DNA of 64,000 nucleotides. Origin: Arthrobacter_E sp041360795. Lineage in GTDB: Bacteria > Actinomycetota > Actinomycetes > Actinomycetales > Micrococcaceae. Shown here in pieces: positions 32,420-41,793 of the stretch. Numbering within the stretch: position 1 is the stretch's first letter; each line of letters opens with the position of its first letter. The translations under genes were made by a program, and so were the position numbers. The DNA lies in assembly GCF_041360795.1 (NCBI RefSeq), contig NZ_JBFUPW010000004.1:186001-250000 (forward strand), written 5' to 3'. The notes beneath the pieces were generated by a model. The model searched no databases and was not told the DNA's origin. It was given only the letters and a program-made list of their open reading frames with translations.

Positions 32420-32456
32420 CCTGTGGGGCGCGTGTTGCGGGACCGCGCCCCACAGG
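32420..32456 (+). terminator. Perfect 13-bp hairpin after the major tail gene
   Basis: CCTGTGGGGCGCG (32420-32432) pairs exactly with 32444-32456, 11-nt loop, no T-run. Possibly an attenuator or an mRNA 3' end stabiliser that makes tail protein mRNA more abundant than chaperone mRNA. Confidence 0.7.
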
Positions 32457-32509
32457 TCACCACCAGTCCCGCACCATCCCGTTCTGTTCTCTGCCCGCAG
32501 GAGGCACAC

Positions 32510-32863
32510 ATGTCTGAAATCAAGATCACCGACGAAACCACAACGATCCCGGAAGGGGCGAAGAAGCCCCAGGACCGCAAGCCAAAGGTCGACAAGGATG
32601 GCTCCCGAACCATCACCATTCGTGGCCTGACGGTCACCGTGCCGCTCGAGGTCATGGATGACTTCGAGCTTCTCGATGATCTGAACTCCATGGACAACGA
32701 CGAACCCCAGGCACTCCCCAGCATCCTCCGCCGTGTCCTCGGCAGGGAGCACTTCAAGGAGGCCATGAAGATCCTCCGCGACCCGGAGACGGGCCGTGTT
32801 TCGATCACAGACGGCGCGGAGTTCGTGGGCGAACTCTTCAAGGCCCTGGACCCAAACTCCTAA
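32510..32863 (+). CDS. Tail assembly chaperone, upstream (G) frame
   Basis: 117 residues (MSEIKITDETTTIPEGAKK... DFELLDDLNSMDNDEPQALPSILRRVLGREHFKEAMKIL). Position between major tail protein and tape measure, plus the -1 frameshift site near its end, identifies the lambda G-equivalent. It ends FKALDPNS-stop. Confidence 0.9.
   Translation: MSEIKITDETTTIPEGAKKPQDRKPKVDKDGSRTITIRGLTVTVPLEVMDDFELLDDLNSMDNDEPQALPSILRRVLGREHFKEAMKILRDPETGRVSITDGAEFVGELFKALDPNS
32851..32857 (+). other. -1 programmed frameshift site CCCAAAC
   Basis: The heptamer reads C CCA AAC in the G frame, an exact X-XXY-YYZ slippery site, two codons before the G stop. Slippage gives CCC AAA then CTC CTA in the T frame. Confidence 0.88.
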
Positions 32864-33342
32864 CGCTCGCCGCTCTCAATCGAGAGTATGGCGGGCAGCT
32901 ACGCGCCGACTTCCGGCGCTACTACCAACTCCGGCTCAACCACACCGGCCGCGTCAATGGGTACGGGCTTTGGGAGGTGGCCGAGTTCGCAGTTCACCTG
33001 CCCGAGGACTCTGCGACCAAACGGGCCATCGGCGATGGGTGGACAGGTCTTGAGCAGCTCACCGCGCTCATCGCGGACCGCCTCGCTGTCCTGGCCTGGC
33101 AGAAGACCTCAGACGGTCACAAGGGCAAACGCCCTCCCAAACCGATCCCACGTCCCGGATTCGAGGACAACACCAGGAAGACGTTCAAGGGCAGGCCGAT
33201 GTCGTTGGAGGCTTTCAAGAAGTGGGACGCGAAACGGCGATCCCCAGCCCCCCCGCCCGGGAAGGTCGCGCACACCACGAAGGCCGGCGTGTTCAAGTTC
33301 GTCACCGTACGACAAGCCGCCTATTACAACCGAAACCGCTAG
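32857..33342 (+). CDS. Tail assembly chaperone, T extension (frameshift product)
   Basis: 161 codons in the -1 frame: LLTLAALNREYGGQLRADFRRYYQLRLNHTGRVNGYGLWEVAEFAVHLPEDSATKRAIGDGW. This is the usual T-domain pattern. It has no start of its own before the GTG at 32977, so it is made as a G-T fusion of about 277 residues. The fusion is thought to chaperone the tape measure protein. A basic Pro/Lys-rich tail ends the protein. Confidence 0.87.
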   Translation, partial: LLTLAALNREYGGQLRADFRRYYQLRLNHTGRVNGYGLWEVAEFAVHLPEDSATKRAIGDGWTGLEQLTALIADRLAVLAWQKTSDGHKGKRPPKPIPRPGFEDNTRKTFKGRPMSLEAFKKWDAKRRSPAPPPGKVAHTTKAGVFKFVTVRQAAYYNRNR

Positions 33343-33370
33343 CCCCTGCACCTTCACGGTGTGGGGGCTA
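33340..33370 (+). terminator. Hairpin between tail chaperone and tape measure
   Basis: 13-bp stem TAGCCCCTGCACC/GGTGTGGGGGCTA around the T-extension stop codon, 20 bp before the tape measure start. No T-run; may modulate transcription or mRNA ends. Confidence 0.6.
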
Positions 33371-33390
33371 GCCGCATTCCAGGAGGCCCC

Positions 33391-36300
33391 ATGGGATCTG
33401 AACTGGCGACCGCCTACGCGAACCTCGTTATCTCCACCGGGGGCCAGGGGCAGCGGGTCATCCGGGAACTCGGCGGCGCTGGTAGCGCCGCTGGCGCTGC
33501 GGCAGGCAAGGGGTTTGCCGGGAGCTTCCTGGCTGGCGGGGCCATCGCCGGTATCGCGGCATCCGTCACGTCCTCACTGACGGGGGCATTCGGCGGGTTC
33601 ATCAAGGAGGCCGCTGAGGCGAGCGACGCGACCGACAAGTTCAAGGCCACCATGAACTTCGCCGGCCTCAAGACCGACGCAATCGACAAGGCAGCAGCGG
33701 CGGCCAAGAAGTACGCGGACGAAACCGTGTTCGACCTCCCCACAATCCAGAACACCATCGCCCAGCTCGCCTCTAACGGCATCAAGGACTACACCGGCCT
33801 GACCAAGGCCGCGGGCAACCTCAACGCCGTCGCAGGTGGAAATGCCGAGTCGTTCAAGTCCGTAGCGATGGTCATGACACAGACCGCTGGTTCCGGGAAG
33901 CTCACCACCGAGAACTGGAACCAGCTCACTGACGCAGTGGCCGGCGCGGCGGGTCCGCTGATGAAGTCCATGAAGGACGCCGGGGCCTACACCGGGAACT
34001 TCCGCGACGCCATGGAAAAGGGCGAGATCACCGCCGAAGAGTTCAACGCGGCGATCCTCAAGCTAGGAAACCAGCCCGTCGCCGTCGAGGCGGCCAAGTC
34101 CACCAAGACCTTCGAAGGTGCCATCGGCAACCTCCAAGCCACGATCAACTCGGGCCTCATGTCGGCATTGAACGCCATGAAGCCCGCTCTTACCGGGGCA
34201 ATCAACGGGCTGACGTCCGGACTCGGCGGCGCATTCGATGCGGTCGGGAAGGCCGCGACCGGCCTGGGGCAGAAAGCTGCGCCAGCTCTGAACGAGATCA
34301 AGGGCGGAGTAACCGCCATGATCGCCGCCTACAAAGACGGCGGATCGGATGTCACCAGTTCCGGTTTCGCCGGGGTGCTTGAGCGCGTCGGCCTGATAGC
34401 CCGCGAAGGCGTGGGCTCGGTGAAGGCGTTCTTCGCCGCATTCGCAGCAGGCGGAGATGACGTCACCTCATCCGGGTTCGCCGGTTTCATGGAACAGCTC
34501 GGACTCAACATGCGAAAGGTGTTCGACGCCATCGGCCCGGCCATCGCACCGCTGATGCCGGTCATCGGGCAACTCGCCGCCCAGGCGTTGCAGCTCGTTT
34601 CGTCATTCAGCCCGCTCGGTCTGATCTTCCAGGCCCTCGGCCCTGTACTGCCGCAGATCGTAACCCTTCTGGGCCAGCTCGCAGGTTCGGCGCTGGGTGC
34701 CCTCGCAGCGGTCATGCCCTCGGTGACGGCGATGGCGGGACAGCTCGTCGCGATCCTGTCGGGCGCGTTCGTTCAGCTCATGCCGGTGGTATCCACAATC
34801 ATCACCGCCCTCGGCCAGGCATTCACCACCCTGGCCCCTGTCATCGGCCAGGTCGTGGCTGCAGTCGCTCCGCTCGTGTCCTCCCTAGTGGGGATGCTGG
34901 TGCCGATCATCACCCAGCTCGTTTCCTCGGTCCTTCCCCCGGTGGTGTCGATCTTCAGCGCCATCGTCGGAGCCATCGGGCCAGTAGTGAACATCCTGCT
35001 CGCCGTCCTGGTGCCCGCGATCCAAGCGCTTATGCCGGTGGTTACGACAGTCTTCGGCGTGATCGCAAACGTCATCACTTCGGTCATGCAGATCATCCAG
35101 GGCGTGATCCAGGTCGTGACCGGCGTCATTTCCGGTAACTGGTCCCAGGTGTGGGAAGGCATCAAAAACGTCTTCGGCGGCATCTGGAACGCCATTGGCT
35201 CGATCATTACGGGTGCGATCAACATCGTTCGTTCCATCATCGGTGCTGGCCTGTCGTTCATCAGCTCACTCTGGAACTCCGCTTGGAACGGTATCAAGTC
35301 GTTCTTCTCTGGCCTGTGGTCGAGCCTGACGGGCGCAATCTCATCCGGAATCAACAATGTCGTCTCGTTCTTCCAAGGTCTTCCAGGGCGGATCCTTGGT
35401 GCTGTGGCAGGGCTCACGAACTCACTAGTTCAGGTCGGCCGCGACATGATCCAGGGCCTCATCAACGGCATCGGCGGAATGGTGCAAAACGCCGTCAACG
35501 CTGTAATGGATGTTGGCGGGAAGATGCTCTCCGGGGTCAAAGGTCTCCTTGGTATCCACTCGCCATCCCGTGAGTTCGCGAAGATCGGCACGTACATCAT
35601 CCAGGGCCTGACCTCGGGCGTGAAGAAGACCGCGCCCCAGGCAACGGCAGCCATCAACGCCGTGGCTAAGAAGGTTACCGACTCCGCTACGAAACACTTT
35701 ACGAAGGCAGACCAGCTCCGCAAGGCTGCCTCGTCTCTGATGAGCCGCGCCGCTCAGGTGTCGGGGGCGAAGGCCCCGACTCTGGGGAATGACGCGAAGG
35801 CCAACGCGAAGAAGATGACCGCCTACTACGCTGCGATCTCGAAGCGGAATAAGCGCGTCTCTGACCTGGTCGCTCAGGGCAGGCAGAAGCTTGCCGAGGC
35901 AACCCGGGAAACATCCCTGGGGCGGACGCTAGATGCTACGTCGCGGATGATCAGCGCCAGCAATAAGCAGATCTCCAAACTCACCACCCAGCGTGCCAGC
36001 ATCGCATCCCGCCTGAAGACGGCGCAGAAGAGCCTTTCGGACGCGGTCAAGACACGGGACAAGGCGGCCAGTGACGCGGCCGAGAAGTTCCGGGACGAGT
36101 TCGACTTGGGCAATCTGGCTGGGCGAGATGCAAATGGCATTCTCCTTGCAGTGAAGAGAACGGTCTCGAACGTCGCGGCTTTCAAAGGCCAGCTCGACAA
36201 GCTCCGCTCATTGGGTCTGGACGCTAGCCTCATGGCGCAGATAGGTGACCTTGGCAGTGAGAAGGGCGGAGCATTTGCGAAGGCGCTGATCGCGGGCGGC

Positions 36301-36831
36301 AAGGGTGTTGTCTCACAGCTCAATGGGCAGTGGAAGCAGCTTGGATCCGTCTCACAGTCTGCAGGCATGTCCCTGGCGAATGGGATGTACGGGGCCGGGA
36401 TCGCGGCTCAGCAAGGCCTTGTCAAGGGCCTGTCCGGGAATCTCAAGGCCATCGACGCGGCGGTCAAGAAGATCACGGACCGGATGACCTCGCAGGTGAA
36501 AAAGAACCTCGGGATCCACAGCCCATCCAGGGTCTTCCGGTATGAGGTTGGGCGGCAGGTTCCGGCTGGCCTCGCCTTGGGCGTCCGTGACGGCATGGGT
36601 CTTGTGACTGGCGCTGTCGATGCCCTGGTGCAGATCCCGAGGGCAATCGCCTCGCAACCCTACGTGCCGGCATCTTTCGTCCCTGCTGTGCCCGGCAGCT
36701 TCGCTGGGCAGGGCAGTGGGGGCTTCACCGTGAACGGTGACGTCTACGGAGCTACACCTGTGCAGATCGTTGATGAAGTCGAGCGTCGAAAGCGGCGGGC
36801 CAACGCGCTCGCCGGGATTGGGAGGGTCTAG
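33391..36831 (+). CDS. Tape measure protein
   Basis: 1146 residues from the ATG at 33391 (ribosome binding site AGGAGG). N-terminus: TAYANLVISTGGQGQRVIRELGGAGSAAGAAAGKGFAG; then long helical parts, a hydrophobic core of several membrane-like segments (about residues 380-600) and repeated WNGIKSFFSGLWSSLTG, IHSPSREFAKIG and IHSPSRVFRYEVG motifs. The IHSPSRV/EF motif is a common tape measure signature. By length it predicts a tail of about 170 nm, on the usual 1.5 Å-per-residue estimate. Confidence 0.96.
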   Translation: MGSELATAYANLVISTGGQGQRVIRELGGAGSAAGAAAGKGFAGSFLAGGAIAGIAASVTSSLTGAFGGFIKEAAEASDATDKFKATMNFAGLKTDAIDKAAAAAKKYADETVFDLPTIQNTIAQLASNGIKDYTGLTKAAGNLNAVAGGNAESFKSVAMVMTQTAGSGKLTTENWNQLTDAVAGAAGPLMKSMKDAGAYTGNFRDAMEKGEITAEEFNAAILKLGNQPVAVEAAKSTKTFEGAIGNLQATINSGLMSALNAMKPALTGAINGLTSGLGGAFDAVGKAATGLGQKAAPALNEIKGGVTAMIAAYKDGGSDVTSSGFAGVLERVGLIAREGVGSVKAFFAAFAAGGDDVTSSGFAGFMEQLGLNMRKVFDAIGPAIAPLMPVIGQLAAQALQLVSSFSPLGLIFQALGPVLPQIVTLLGQLAGSALGALAAVMPSVTAMAGQLVAILSGAFVQLMPVVSTIITALGQAFTTLAPVIGQVVAAVAPLVSSLVGMLVPIITQLVSSVLPPVVSIFSAIVGAIGPVVNILLAVLVPAIQALMPVVTTVFGVIANVITSVMQIIQGVIQVVTGVISGNWSQVWEGIKNVFGGIWNAIGSIITGAINIVRSIIGAGLSFISSLWNSAWNGIKSFFSGLWSSLTGAISSGINNVVSFFQGLPGRILGAVAGLTNSLVQVGRDMIQGLINGIGGMVQNAVNAVMDVGGKMLSGVKGLLGIHSPSREFAKIGTYIIQGLTSGVKKTAPQATAAINAVAKKVTDSATKHFTKADQLRKAASSLMSRAAQVSGAKAPTLGNDAKANAKKMTAYYAAISKRNKRVSDLVAQGRQKLAEATRETSLGRTLDATSRMISASNKQISKLTTQRASIASRLKTAQKSLSDAVKTRDKAASDAAEKFRDEFDLGNLAGRDANGILLAVKRTVSNVAAFKGQLDKLRSLGLDASLMAQIGDLGSEKGGAFAKALIAGGKGVVSQLNGQWKQLGSVSQSAGMSLANGMYGAGIAAQQGLVKGLSGNLKAIDAAVKKITDRMTSQVKKNLGIHSPSRVFRYEVGRQVPAGLALGVRDGMGLVTGAVDALVQIPRAIASQPYVPASFVPAVPGSFAGQGSGGFTVNGDVYGATPVQIVDEVERRKRRANALAGIGRV

Positions 36832-37781
36832 TGGCAGGGATTGTTTATGGCATCCCCTATTCCCCGCCAGCTCCCCCAGTGAAAGCGTTCACGGGTGTCG
36901 CGCTGACATGGACGGGTTGGGACGGTTCCATGTGGGACCTGACCGACCCGTCCGCTGGGGTGTTCCTTCGGAATGAGAGCGTGGAGGGTCTAGGCGCTCC
37001 GGAATGGCAGATATGGACCAAGACATCACCCGCTGTGTCCGGCCAGCATTACCGTGGTTCAGTGGTGCAGGCGAGACGGGTGTTCTGGCCGCTGTTCATC
37101 TACCACGATGATTCGTCCATGGACTGGGTCAGGCGCGACCAGGCTCTGTGGCGGACCATGGACCCCGACAAGCCCGGGATCTGGAAAGCTACCCTGCCGG
37201 ACGGTTCCTCTCGCGAGCTTTCGTGCAGGTTCGAATCCGTCCAGGACGACGGCTACAGCATCGACCCAGTACGTCAGGGGTGGGCCGTGTACGGGATCGC
37301 GCTCACTGCTGATAAGCCGTTCTGGCTTGGCAAGACGATCTCTCGGACATGGCAGAACCGTGTGCCGAAGGACTTCTTCAACGCACCTGGCAAGGCAACC
37401 CCATACAACATCAGCTCAGGGTCAACCATGGCTTCCGCTTCGATCCCGAACACCGGAGACGAACCGGCCTGGCCTGTCTGGGTGATCGCAGGCCCATCGA
37501 CGGTCGCTTCCGTTGGAGTCGGGGATACGGCCGTCCCGGTCCCGTTCACAATCCCTGAGGGCAAAGCAATCCTCCTGGATACAGACCCAACCGAACAGAT
37601 CGCTCTGTACGGCGACTGGGACGGTGAAACGCTCAGGAACCCTGTGGACCGAACCATCGATCTGGGGAGTGCGTCGTTTGCCCCCATCCCAGCGGGACAG
37701 TCAGTTCCGTTGAACATCAGCATGACCGGTGCCGGTTCCATCAGGGCCGAGATTCGCCCAAGGTATCGCAGGGCATGGTGA
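36831..37781 (+). CDS. Distal tail/minor tail protein
   Basis: 316 residues (GTG start, 1-bp overlap). FTGVALTWTGWDGSMWDLTDPSAGVFLRNESVEGLGAPEW, then QHYRGSVVQARRVFWPLFIYHDDSSMDWVRRDQALWRTMDPDKPGIWKATLPDGSSREL match the Dit-like first minor tail proteins of actinophages. It would cap the tail tube. Confidence 0.88.
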   Translation: MAGIVYGIPYSPPAPPVKAFTGVALTWTGWDGSMWDLTDPSAGVFLRNESVEGLGAPEWQIWTKTSPAVSGQHYRGSVVQARRVFWPLFIYHDDSSMDWVRRDQALWRTMDPDKPGIWKATLPDGSSRELSCRFESVQDDGYSIDPVRQGWAVYGIALTADKPFWLGKTISRTWQNRVPKDFFNAPGKATPYNISSGSTMASASIPNTGDEPAWPVWVIAGPSTVASVGVGDTAVPVPFTIPEGKAILLDTDPTEQIALYGDWDGETLRNPVDRTIDLGSASFAPIPAGQSVPLNISMTGAGSIRAEIRPRYRRAW

Positions 37782-37793
37782 AGGAGGCCGAGT

Positions 37794-38912
37794 ATGTCAG
37801 AAAGCCCCTTCCATATCGACATCGTCAGCAAGGACTTTCGGTGGGCTGGGGTTCTCGGCGACGCTCTCGAGCTTCGCGCGAGCCCCGCCCACTGCGCTCA
37901 ACCGACGGCGAAAATTTTGGTCTCGAACCGGTCTAAGAAGCTCGGCCTCCTCATGGAAGAAGGGACCAGGTTGGAGATCACTCTCCACGGGAAGCACTTC
38001 ATGGGTGGGCCACTGAGGGAGGCGACCGGGAAGGGACCGGCCAGTAACGGAACAATCGAGTTCACCTTGGTAGACGACTACAGGATGCTTTCAACGTTCA
38101 CCGGGTGGCCGGTCCCAACAGCGAACCTTGACAACCAGACCAACGAGTACCACATCGTTACTGGACCTGCCGAGACCGTCCTGAAGACCATCGTCACGGC
38201 GAACGCTAACCGCCTCGGCCTACCAATCACGTGCTCGCCAAGCCTCGGACGTGGGACAACCATCACGGCGACGATGCGGTTTCACACCATCGAAGAGCGT
38301 CTCATCCCGGCCATCGACGCTGCAGGCCTAGGCGTCACGGTCAGGCGGGTCGGTCCGGGGTTCGTGGTGGACTGCTACCAACCAAGCACCTACCCACACA
38401 CACTCACCGAAGCATCCGGAGTGCTCGCGTCATGGGAGTGGCAAAGGGCTGCGCCGGAAGCAACTGACGTGATTGTCGGAGGATCCGGCGAGGGAGTCGG
38501 AAGGGTCTTCAAGCACTTCTCGGCGACCGATGGGCGGCAGGCCTTGTGGAACGAACGCATTGAAGTGTTCCGTGATGCCAGCGACTCCGACGATGTCGAA
38601 GACGTATACAGCACCCGCGCAGTGGAGACCTTCACCGAAACAGCGCAGAAAACCGGGCTGAAACTAGGGCTCTCTGAAACAAAGAACTTCCGGTACGGGG
38701 ACACGGTCAGAGTCGGAGACCGGGTAACCGCAGAGATCGGGCCAGGACTCGCCGTCACCGACATTCTCAGGCAAGCCGACATCAGCTTCACCCGCGAAGA
38801 CGGCCTTGTTGCTGAGCCACAGGCCGGCGAGTTCATGTCCGCAGACACCGCCGTAGCAAAGGCCTTGAAAAAAGCCATCCGCGCAGGAAACAACCTAGAG
38901 AGGAGCCGATAA
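37794..38912 (+). CDS. Minor tail protein, Gp37-like (tail hub)
   Basis: 372 residues. DFRWAGVLGDALELRASPAHCAQPTAKILV, TFTGWPVPTANLDNQTNEYHIVTGPAETVLKTIVTANANRLGLPI and RFHTIEERLIPAID are typical of the ReqiPepy6 Gp37-like family that follows Dit in actinophages. Probably the baseplate hub. Confidence 0.88.
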   Translation: MSESPFHIDIVSKDFRWAGVLGDALELRASPAHCAQPTAKILVSNRSKKLGLLMEEGTRLEITLHGKHFMGGPLREATGKGPASNGTIEFTLVDDYRMLSTFTGWPVPTANLDNQTNEYHIVTGPAETVLKTIVTANANRLGLPITCSPSLGRGTTITATMRFHTIEERLIPAIDAAGLGVTVRRVGPGFVVDCYQPSTYPHTLTEASGVLASWEWQRAAPEATDVIVGGSGEGVGRVFKHFSATDGRQALWNERIEVFRDASDSDDVEDVYSTRAVETFTETAQKTGLKLGLSETKNFRYGDTVRVGDRVTAEIGPGLAVTDILRQADISFTREDGLVAEPQAGEFMSADTAVAKALKKAIRAGNNLERSR

Positions 38913-39872
38913 ATGGCCCCCATCATCTCAGTTGGCTATGACGGAACAGTAGATGAGGTCCAATGGGCTTCTCTTGCTCCCCGTGTTGGCCGAGGCCGGT
39001 ACGGTGTCGTTGGCCCGGGCGACTGGAAAGTAACCCCGCATCCATCGACAGCGCAAGCAGTAAATGTTGCTGGAGGAACTGGGTGGGGTCATGGCGTCCT
39101 CGACTCGGCCACGGAAATCCAAACAGTCCAGTGTGACTCGATCAGTTCAGGAACTCGTTGGGACATGGTCACCATGCGCCGTGATTGGACTCCCCCGAAC
39201 GGGGCAACAGCAGCAGGCCGCGTCACTGGCAGTTCGACTAAGCAGATCCCACCCCGCAACGCCACTCCCGGCGTGAGTGATGACCAGCCTCTCGCCCTGG
39301 TCCAGTGGACTGCTGGGCAAACTCAACCCACGCAGATCATCGACCTTCGCACATGGGCTGGTCCTGGCGGGATCATCGCGAAGGACGAACTTGCCCTTAC
39401 ATTTCTTGACGACATCGCAACCAAGGTGAGCATCAGCAACACCACATGGCAGAGGGTGCTTGGGCAGAACGATGTTCCTGCATGGTCCCCAAGTGGCAAA
39501 GAGTTCCCGATTGCCATGACTGTTGTTAGTGCTGGTCGAACCTTCTGGACCGTAACAGGCTCGGTAACCGTCGCCTATGAAGGGCCCGCTGAGCGGGTCG
39601 ACGTGGATGTCCAGATCATCCGCGGATACAGCAACGCGACTATCCCCTACGATCCAGCAACAGAACTTGGGGCGCTCCTACCCGAGGATGTCCGAAAGAC
39701 CGGCGCGCGAGCGAGAATCCTTAACGTCCGTTTCACTGGTGCCGGATCAACAGTGGAGTGCGCTGCCATCGTCTCTGTGGGGTCCGGGGCACTATCACTC
39801 CGTGGCGAGAACGCGGGCACTGATATCCGCGTTGGACACGAAGCAACCCTGTCATTCAGCTACACGAGGTGA
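38913..39872 (+). CDS. Minor tail protein
   Basis: 319 residues: APIISVGYDGTVDEVQWASLAPRVGRGRYGVVGPGDWKVTPHP, SSGTRWDMVTMRRDWTPPNG. This is a common minor tail protein of Arthrobacter/Microbacterium-type phages; the C-terminal half is beta-rich (SFSYTR end). Probably a baseplate periphery protein. Confidence 0.85.
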   Translation: MAPIISVGYDGTVDEVQWASLAPRVGRGRYGVVGPGDWKVTPHPSTAQAVNVAGGTGWGHGVLDSATEIQTVQCDSISSGTRWDMVTMRRDWTPPNGATAAGRVTGSSTKQIPPRNATPGVSDDQPLALVQWTAGQTQPTQIIDLRTWAGPGGIIAKDELALTFLDDIATKVSISNTTWQRVLGQNDVPAWSPSGKEFPIAMTVVSAGRTFWTVTGSVTVAYEGPAERVDVDVQIIRGYSNATIPYDPATELGALLPEDVRKTGARARILNVRFTGAGSTVECAAIVSVGSGALSLRGENAGTDIRVGHEATLSFSYTR

Positions 39873-39876
39873 CCGC

Positions 39877-39921
39877 ATGAGCGAGCCCTTCGATGTCCCA
39901 AACGATCAGAGCAGGGGGTAG
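39877..39921 (+). CDS. Possible 14-codon peptide
   Basis: ATG to TAG gives MSEPFDVPNDQSRG. It may serve only to couple translation to the GTG of the next gene at 39928. Confidence 0.25.
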   Translation: MSEPFDVPNDQSRG

Positions 39922-39927
39922 GCGCGT

Positions 39928-40221
39928 GTGGAACCAGAAGGCATCAGCGGCCTCGTCACAGCCCTCGTGGGAGCCCTCACCGCTGGCGGCGGGGCGGTGG
40001 CGTTCTTCGTCAACCGAGCCGACAAGAAGCGTGAAGCTGGGGAGGGACAAGTGATTGCCACACTGCGCGAGCGCGTCAGCGAACTCAAAGCCGAAGTCCA
40101 GAGCCTCCTACGCAAAATCCACAGGATGCGCCGCGCCGGGGACAAGTGGCGCGAGCAACTGATCGAAAACGATATCAAGCCTGATCCCGGAGAGTGGCCG
40201 GAGGACCCTGATGAGCAGTGA
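39928..40221 (+). CDS. Membrane-anchored coiled-coil protein
   Basis: 97 residues (GTG start). One N-terminal helix (ISGLVTALVGALTAGGGAVAFFVN) and then a basic coiled coil (VIATLRERVSELKAEVQSLLRKIHRMRRAGDKWREQLIEN). Similar small proteins sit by the lysis genes of actinophages and may be a second holin or a spanin-like factor. Overlaps the next gene by 11 bp. Confidence 0.7.
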   Translation: MEPEGISGLVTALVGALTAGGGAVAFFVNRADKKREAGEGQVIATLRERVSELKAEVQSLLRKIHRMRRAGDKWREQLIENDIKPDPGEWPEDPDEQ

Positions 40222-40936
40222 GTTTGAGTTCGAACAGGACCTTGCCCGGCAGGAAAAGGAGTTGCGCCGCAGGAACCGTGTGATGAGGTGGCGTAACACC
40301 GGCTTCGTACTCGCTGCCATGGTGTGCGCGATCCTCGCCACAGTCGCGGTCCAACTCGCCGACGAGAACAAAAGGCTGGCCGCCACATCGGAGCGTTACG
40401 CCGCAACCCAGGAGGCTTCGAAGAAGTCACTGGCGGAGGAGTTCGCCGCCGCCTGCCAGGGGGACGACTTCGCGAAGTCCCCAGCCGGAAGGAACGTCTG
40501 CGCCAAAGCTGCTGACGTGGCCGCCGACCCGGGGCCGCAGCCAACAGTACGCAACGGTATCGATGGCAGGGACGGCCGCGACGGGCAAGACGGCAAAAAC
40601 GGTCCTCCGGGCCCGGACGGAAAACCAGGAACCACTGGCGCGGGAGGCCCCCCAGGCATTCCAGGAACAGCAGGTGCACAGGGGGCCAAGGGAGATGCGG
40701 GCGCGCAAGGCCCGCAGGGCCTCCCCGGGGAGAAGGGAGCCGACGGCAGCCAAGGCCCGAAGGGTGATACAGGCGCTCAGGGTCCGAAGGGCGACCTCGG
40801 GCCGCAAGGCCCAGCAGGTCAAGCGCCATCGTCGATCACGCTCACTCAGGACGGGACAACCTACACGTGCACTCCGCAACCGCCCGGGTCCACGACCTAC
40901 ACGTGCACAGCATCCACCCCGAGCCCGTCCCCGTGA
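40211..40936 (+). CDS. Membrane-anchored collagen-like protein
   Basis: 241 residues. A charged N-terminus and a transmembrane helix (GFVLAAMVCAILATVAVQLA, about residues 31-50) are followed by a coiled coil and then about 75 residues of collagen-like Gly-X-Y triplets (DGRDGRDGQDGKNGPPGPDGKPG...). A short C-terminal domain has two TYTCT elements with the Cys pair. The anchor argues against a simple tail fibre; possible roles are a cell-surface protein or a lysis-associated factor. Confidence 0.8.
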   Translation: MSSEFEFEQDLARQEKELRRRNRVMRWRNTGFVLAAMVCAILATVAVQLADENKRLAATSERYAATQEASKKSLAEEFAAACQGDDFAKSPAGRNVCAKAADVAADPGPQPTVRNGIDGRDGRDGQDGKNGPPGPDGKPGTTGAGGPPGIPGTAGAQGAKGDAGAQGPQGLPGEKGADGSQGPKGDTGAQGPKGDLGPQGPAGQAPSSITLTQDGTTYTCTPQPPGSTTYTCTASTPSPSP

Positions 40937-40965
40937 CGGGCTCAACTCATATCTGAGGAGCAGTC

Positions 40966-41793
40966 ATGCCGAACATGGCCGTCGCCTACCAGCGCCCAAA
41001 CAGATCCCTCACGACTCTGCGCGATGAGGTCTACGAGCGGTACGACTACACCCCGGCCCGAGCGAGCGAGTTCGTGACCGGGTACAAGTCGCCGACCAAC
41101 TTCACGGGCCACAACGCCGACGCCAACGGGATCGTTCACGCCATCGACATCTTCACCGATGGCAACGGGAACCTCCCCGAAGCGCAGGGGCGCGAGCTTG
41201 CAGAGCAGCTACGTGCCATCGGGCGCGCCACCGGCCGGTTCTCCTACCTCATCCACGACATGTCTCCGGGCTCGCCAGACCCCCGAATCGCAGGGGCATT
41301 CTCCGACTGGGAATGGCAGCCCTACACGGGCGAGTCACCTCACTCCGATCACATCCACGTCTCCACCGTGGACCTCTACTGGGGCGACCCAGCCAACTTC
41401 CCCGCCGACGTCTACGACAGCACCGAACCGTGGGGCATCGCAGGAATCACCAACTCTGGCGGCGCAGTCCGCCCCATCATCCCCAAGGAGGATGACATGC
41501 CGTACCGCGACTGGCCCCAGGCCGACAAGGACGCGTTCCTGAAAGACATGTACGAAGCCGTCTGGTTCGGTCGCCCCGGCGCGAAGCTTGTACAGAACCG
41601 ACGCCTTGGCCGAGGCGAGTGGCCCGAGACCATCATCGGATCCTCAGAGGGACGAATCCAGCGCGAGATCCTGCCGCCCGCACTGGCCGGAGTGAAAGCG
41701 ACCATCGACCCCAAGGCACTCGCAGCTTCCATCCCCAAGGAGATCGCGGCACAGGTGGCCGCCGAGCTGGGAAAGAGGATCAACAATGGCTGA
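40966..41793 (+). CDS. Endolysin with D,D/L,D-peptidase-like domain
   Basis: 275 residues. FTGHNADANGIVHAIDIFTD and ESPHSDHIHVSTVD place the His/Asp zinc ligands of M15-like peptidases. No amidase or LysM domain is visible. The C-terminal region (about residues 165-275) has DWPQADKDAFLKDMYEAVWFGRPGA and a helical end, likely a cell-wall binding or multimerisation part. Position between the collagen-like gene and the holin supports a lysis role. Confidence 0.85.
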   Translation: MPNMAVAYQRPNRSLTTLRDEVYERYDYTPARASEFVTGYKSPTNFTGHNADANGIVHAIDIFTDGNGNLPEAQGRELAEQLRAIGRATGRFSYLIHDMSPGSPDPRIAGAFSDWEWQPYTGESPHSDHIHVSTVDLYWGDPANFPADVYDSTEPWGIAGITNSGGAVRPIIPKEDDMPYRDWPQADKDAFLKDMYEAVWFGRPGAKLVQNRRLGRGEWPETIIGSSEGRIQREILPPALAGVKATIDPKALAASIPKEIAAQVAAELGKRINNG

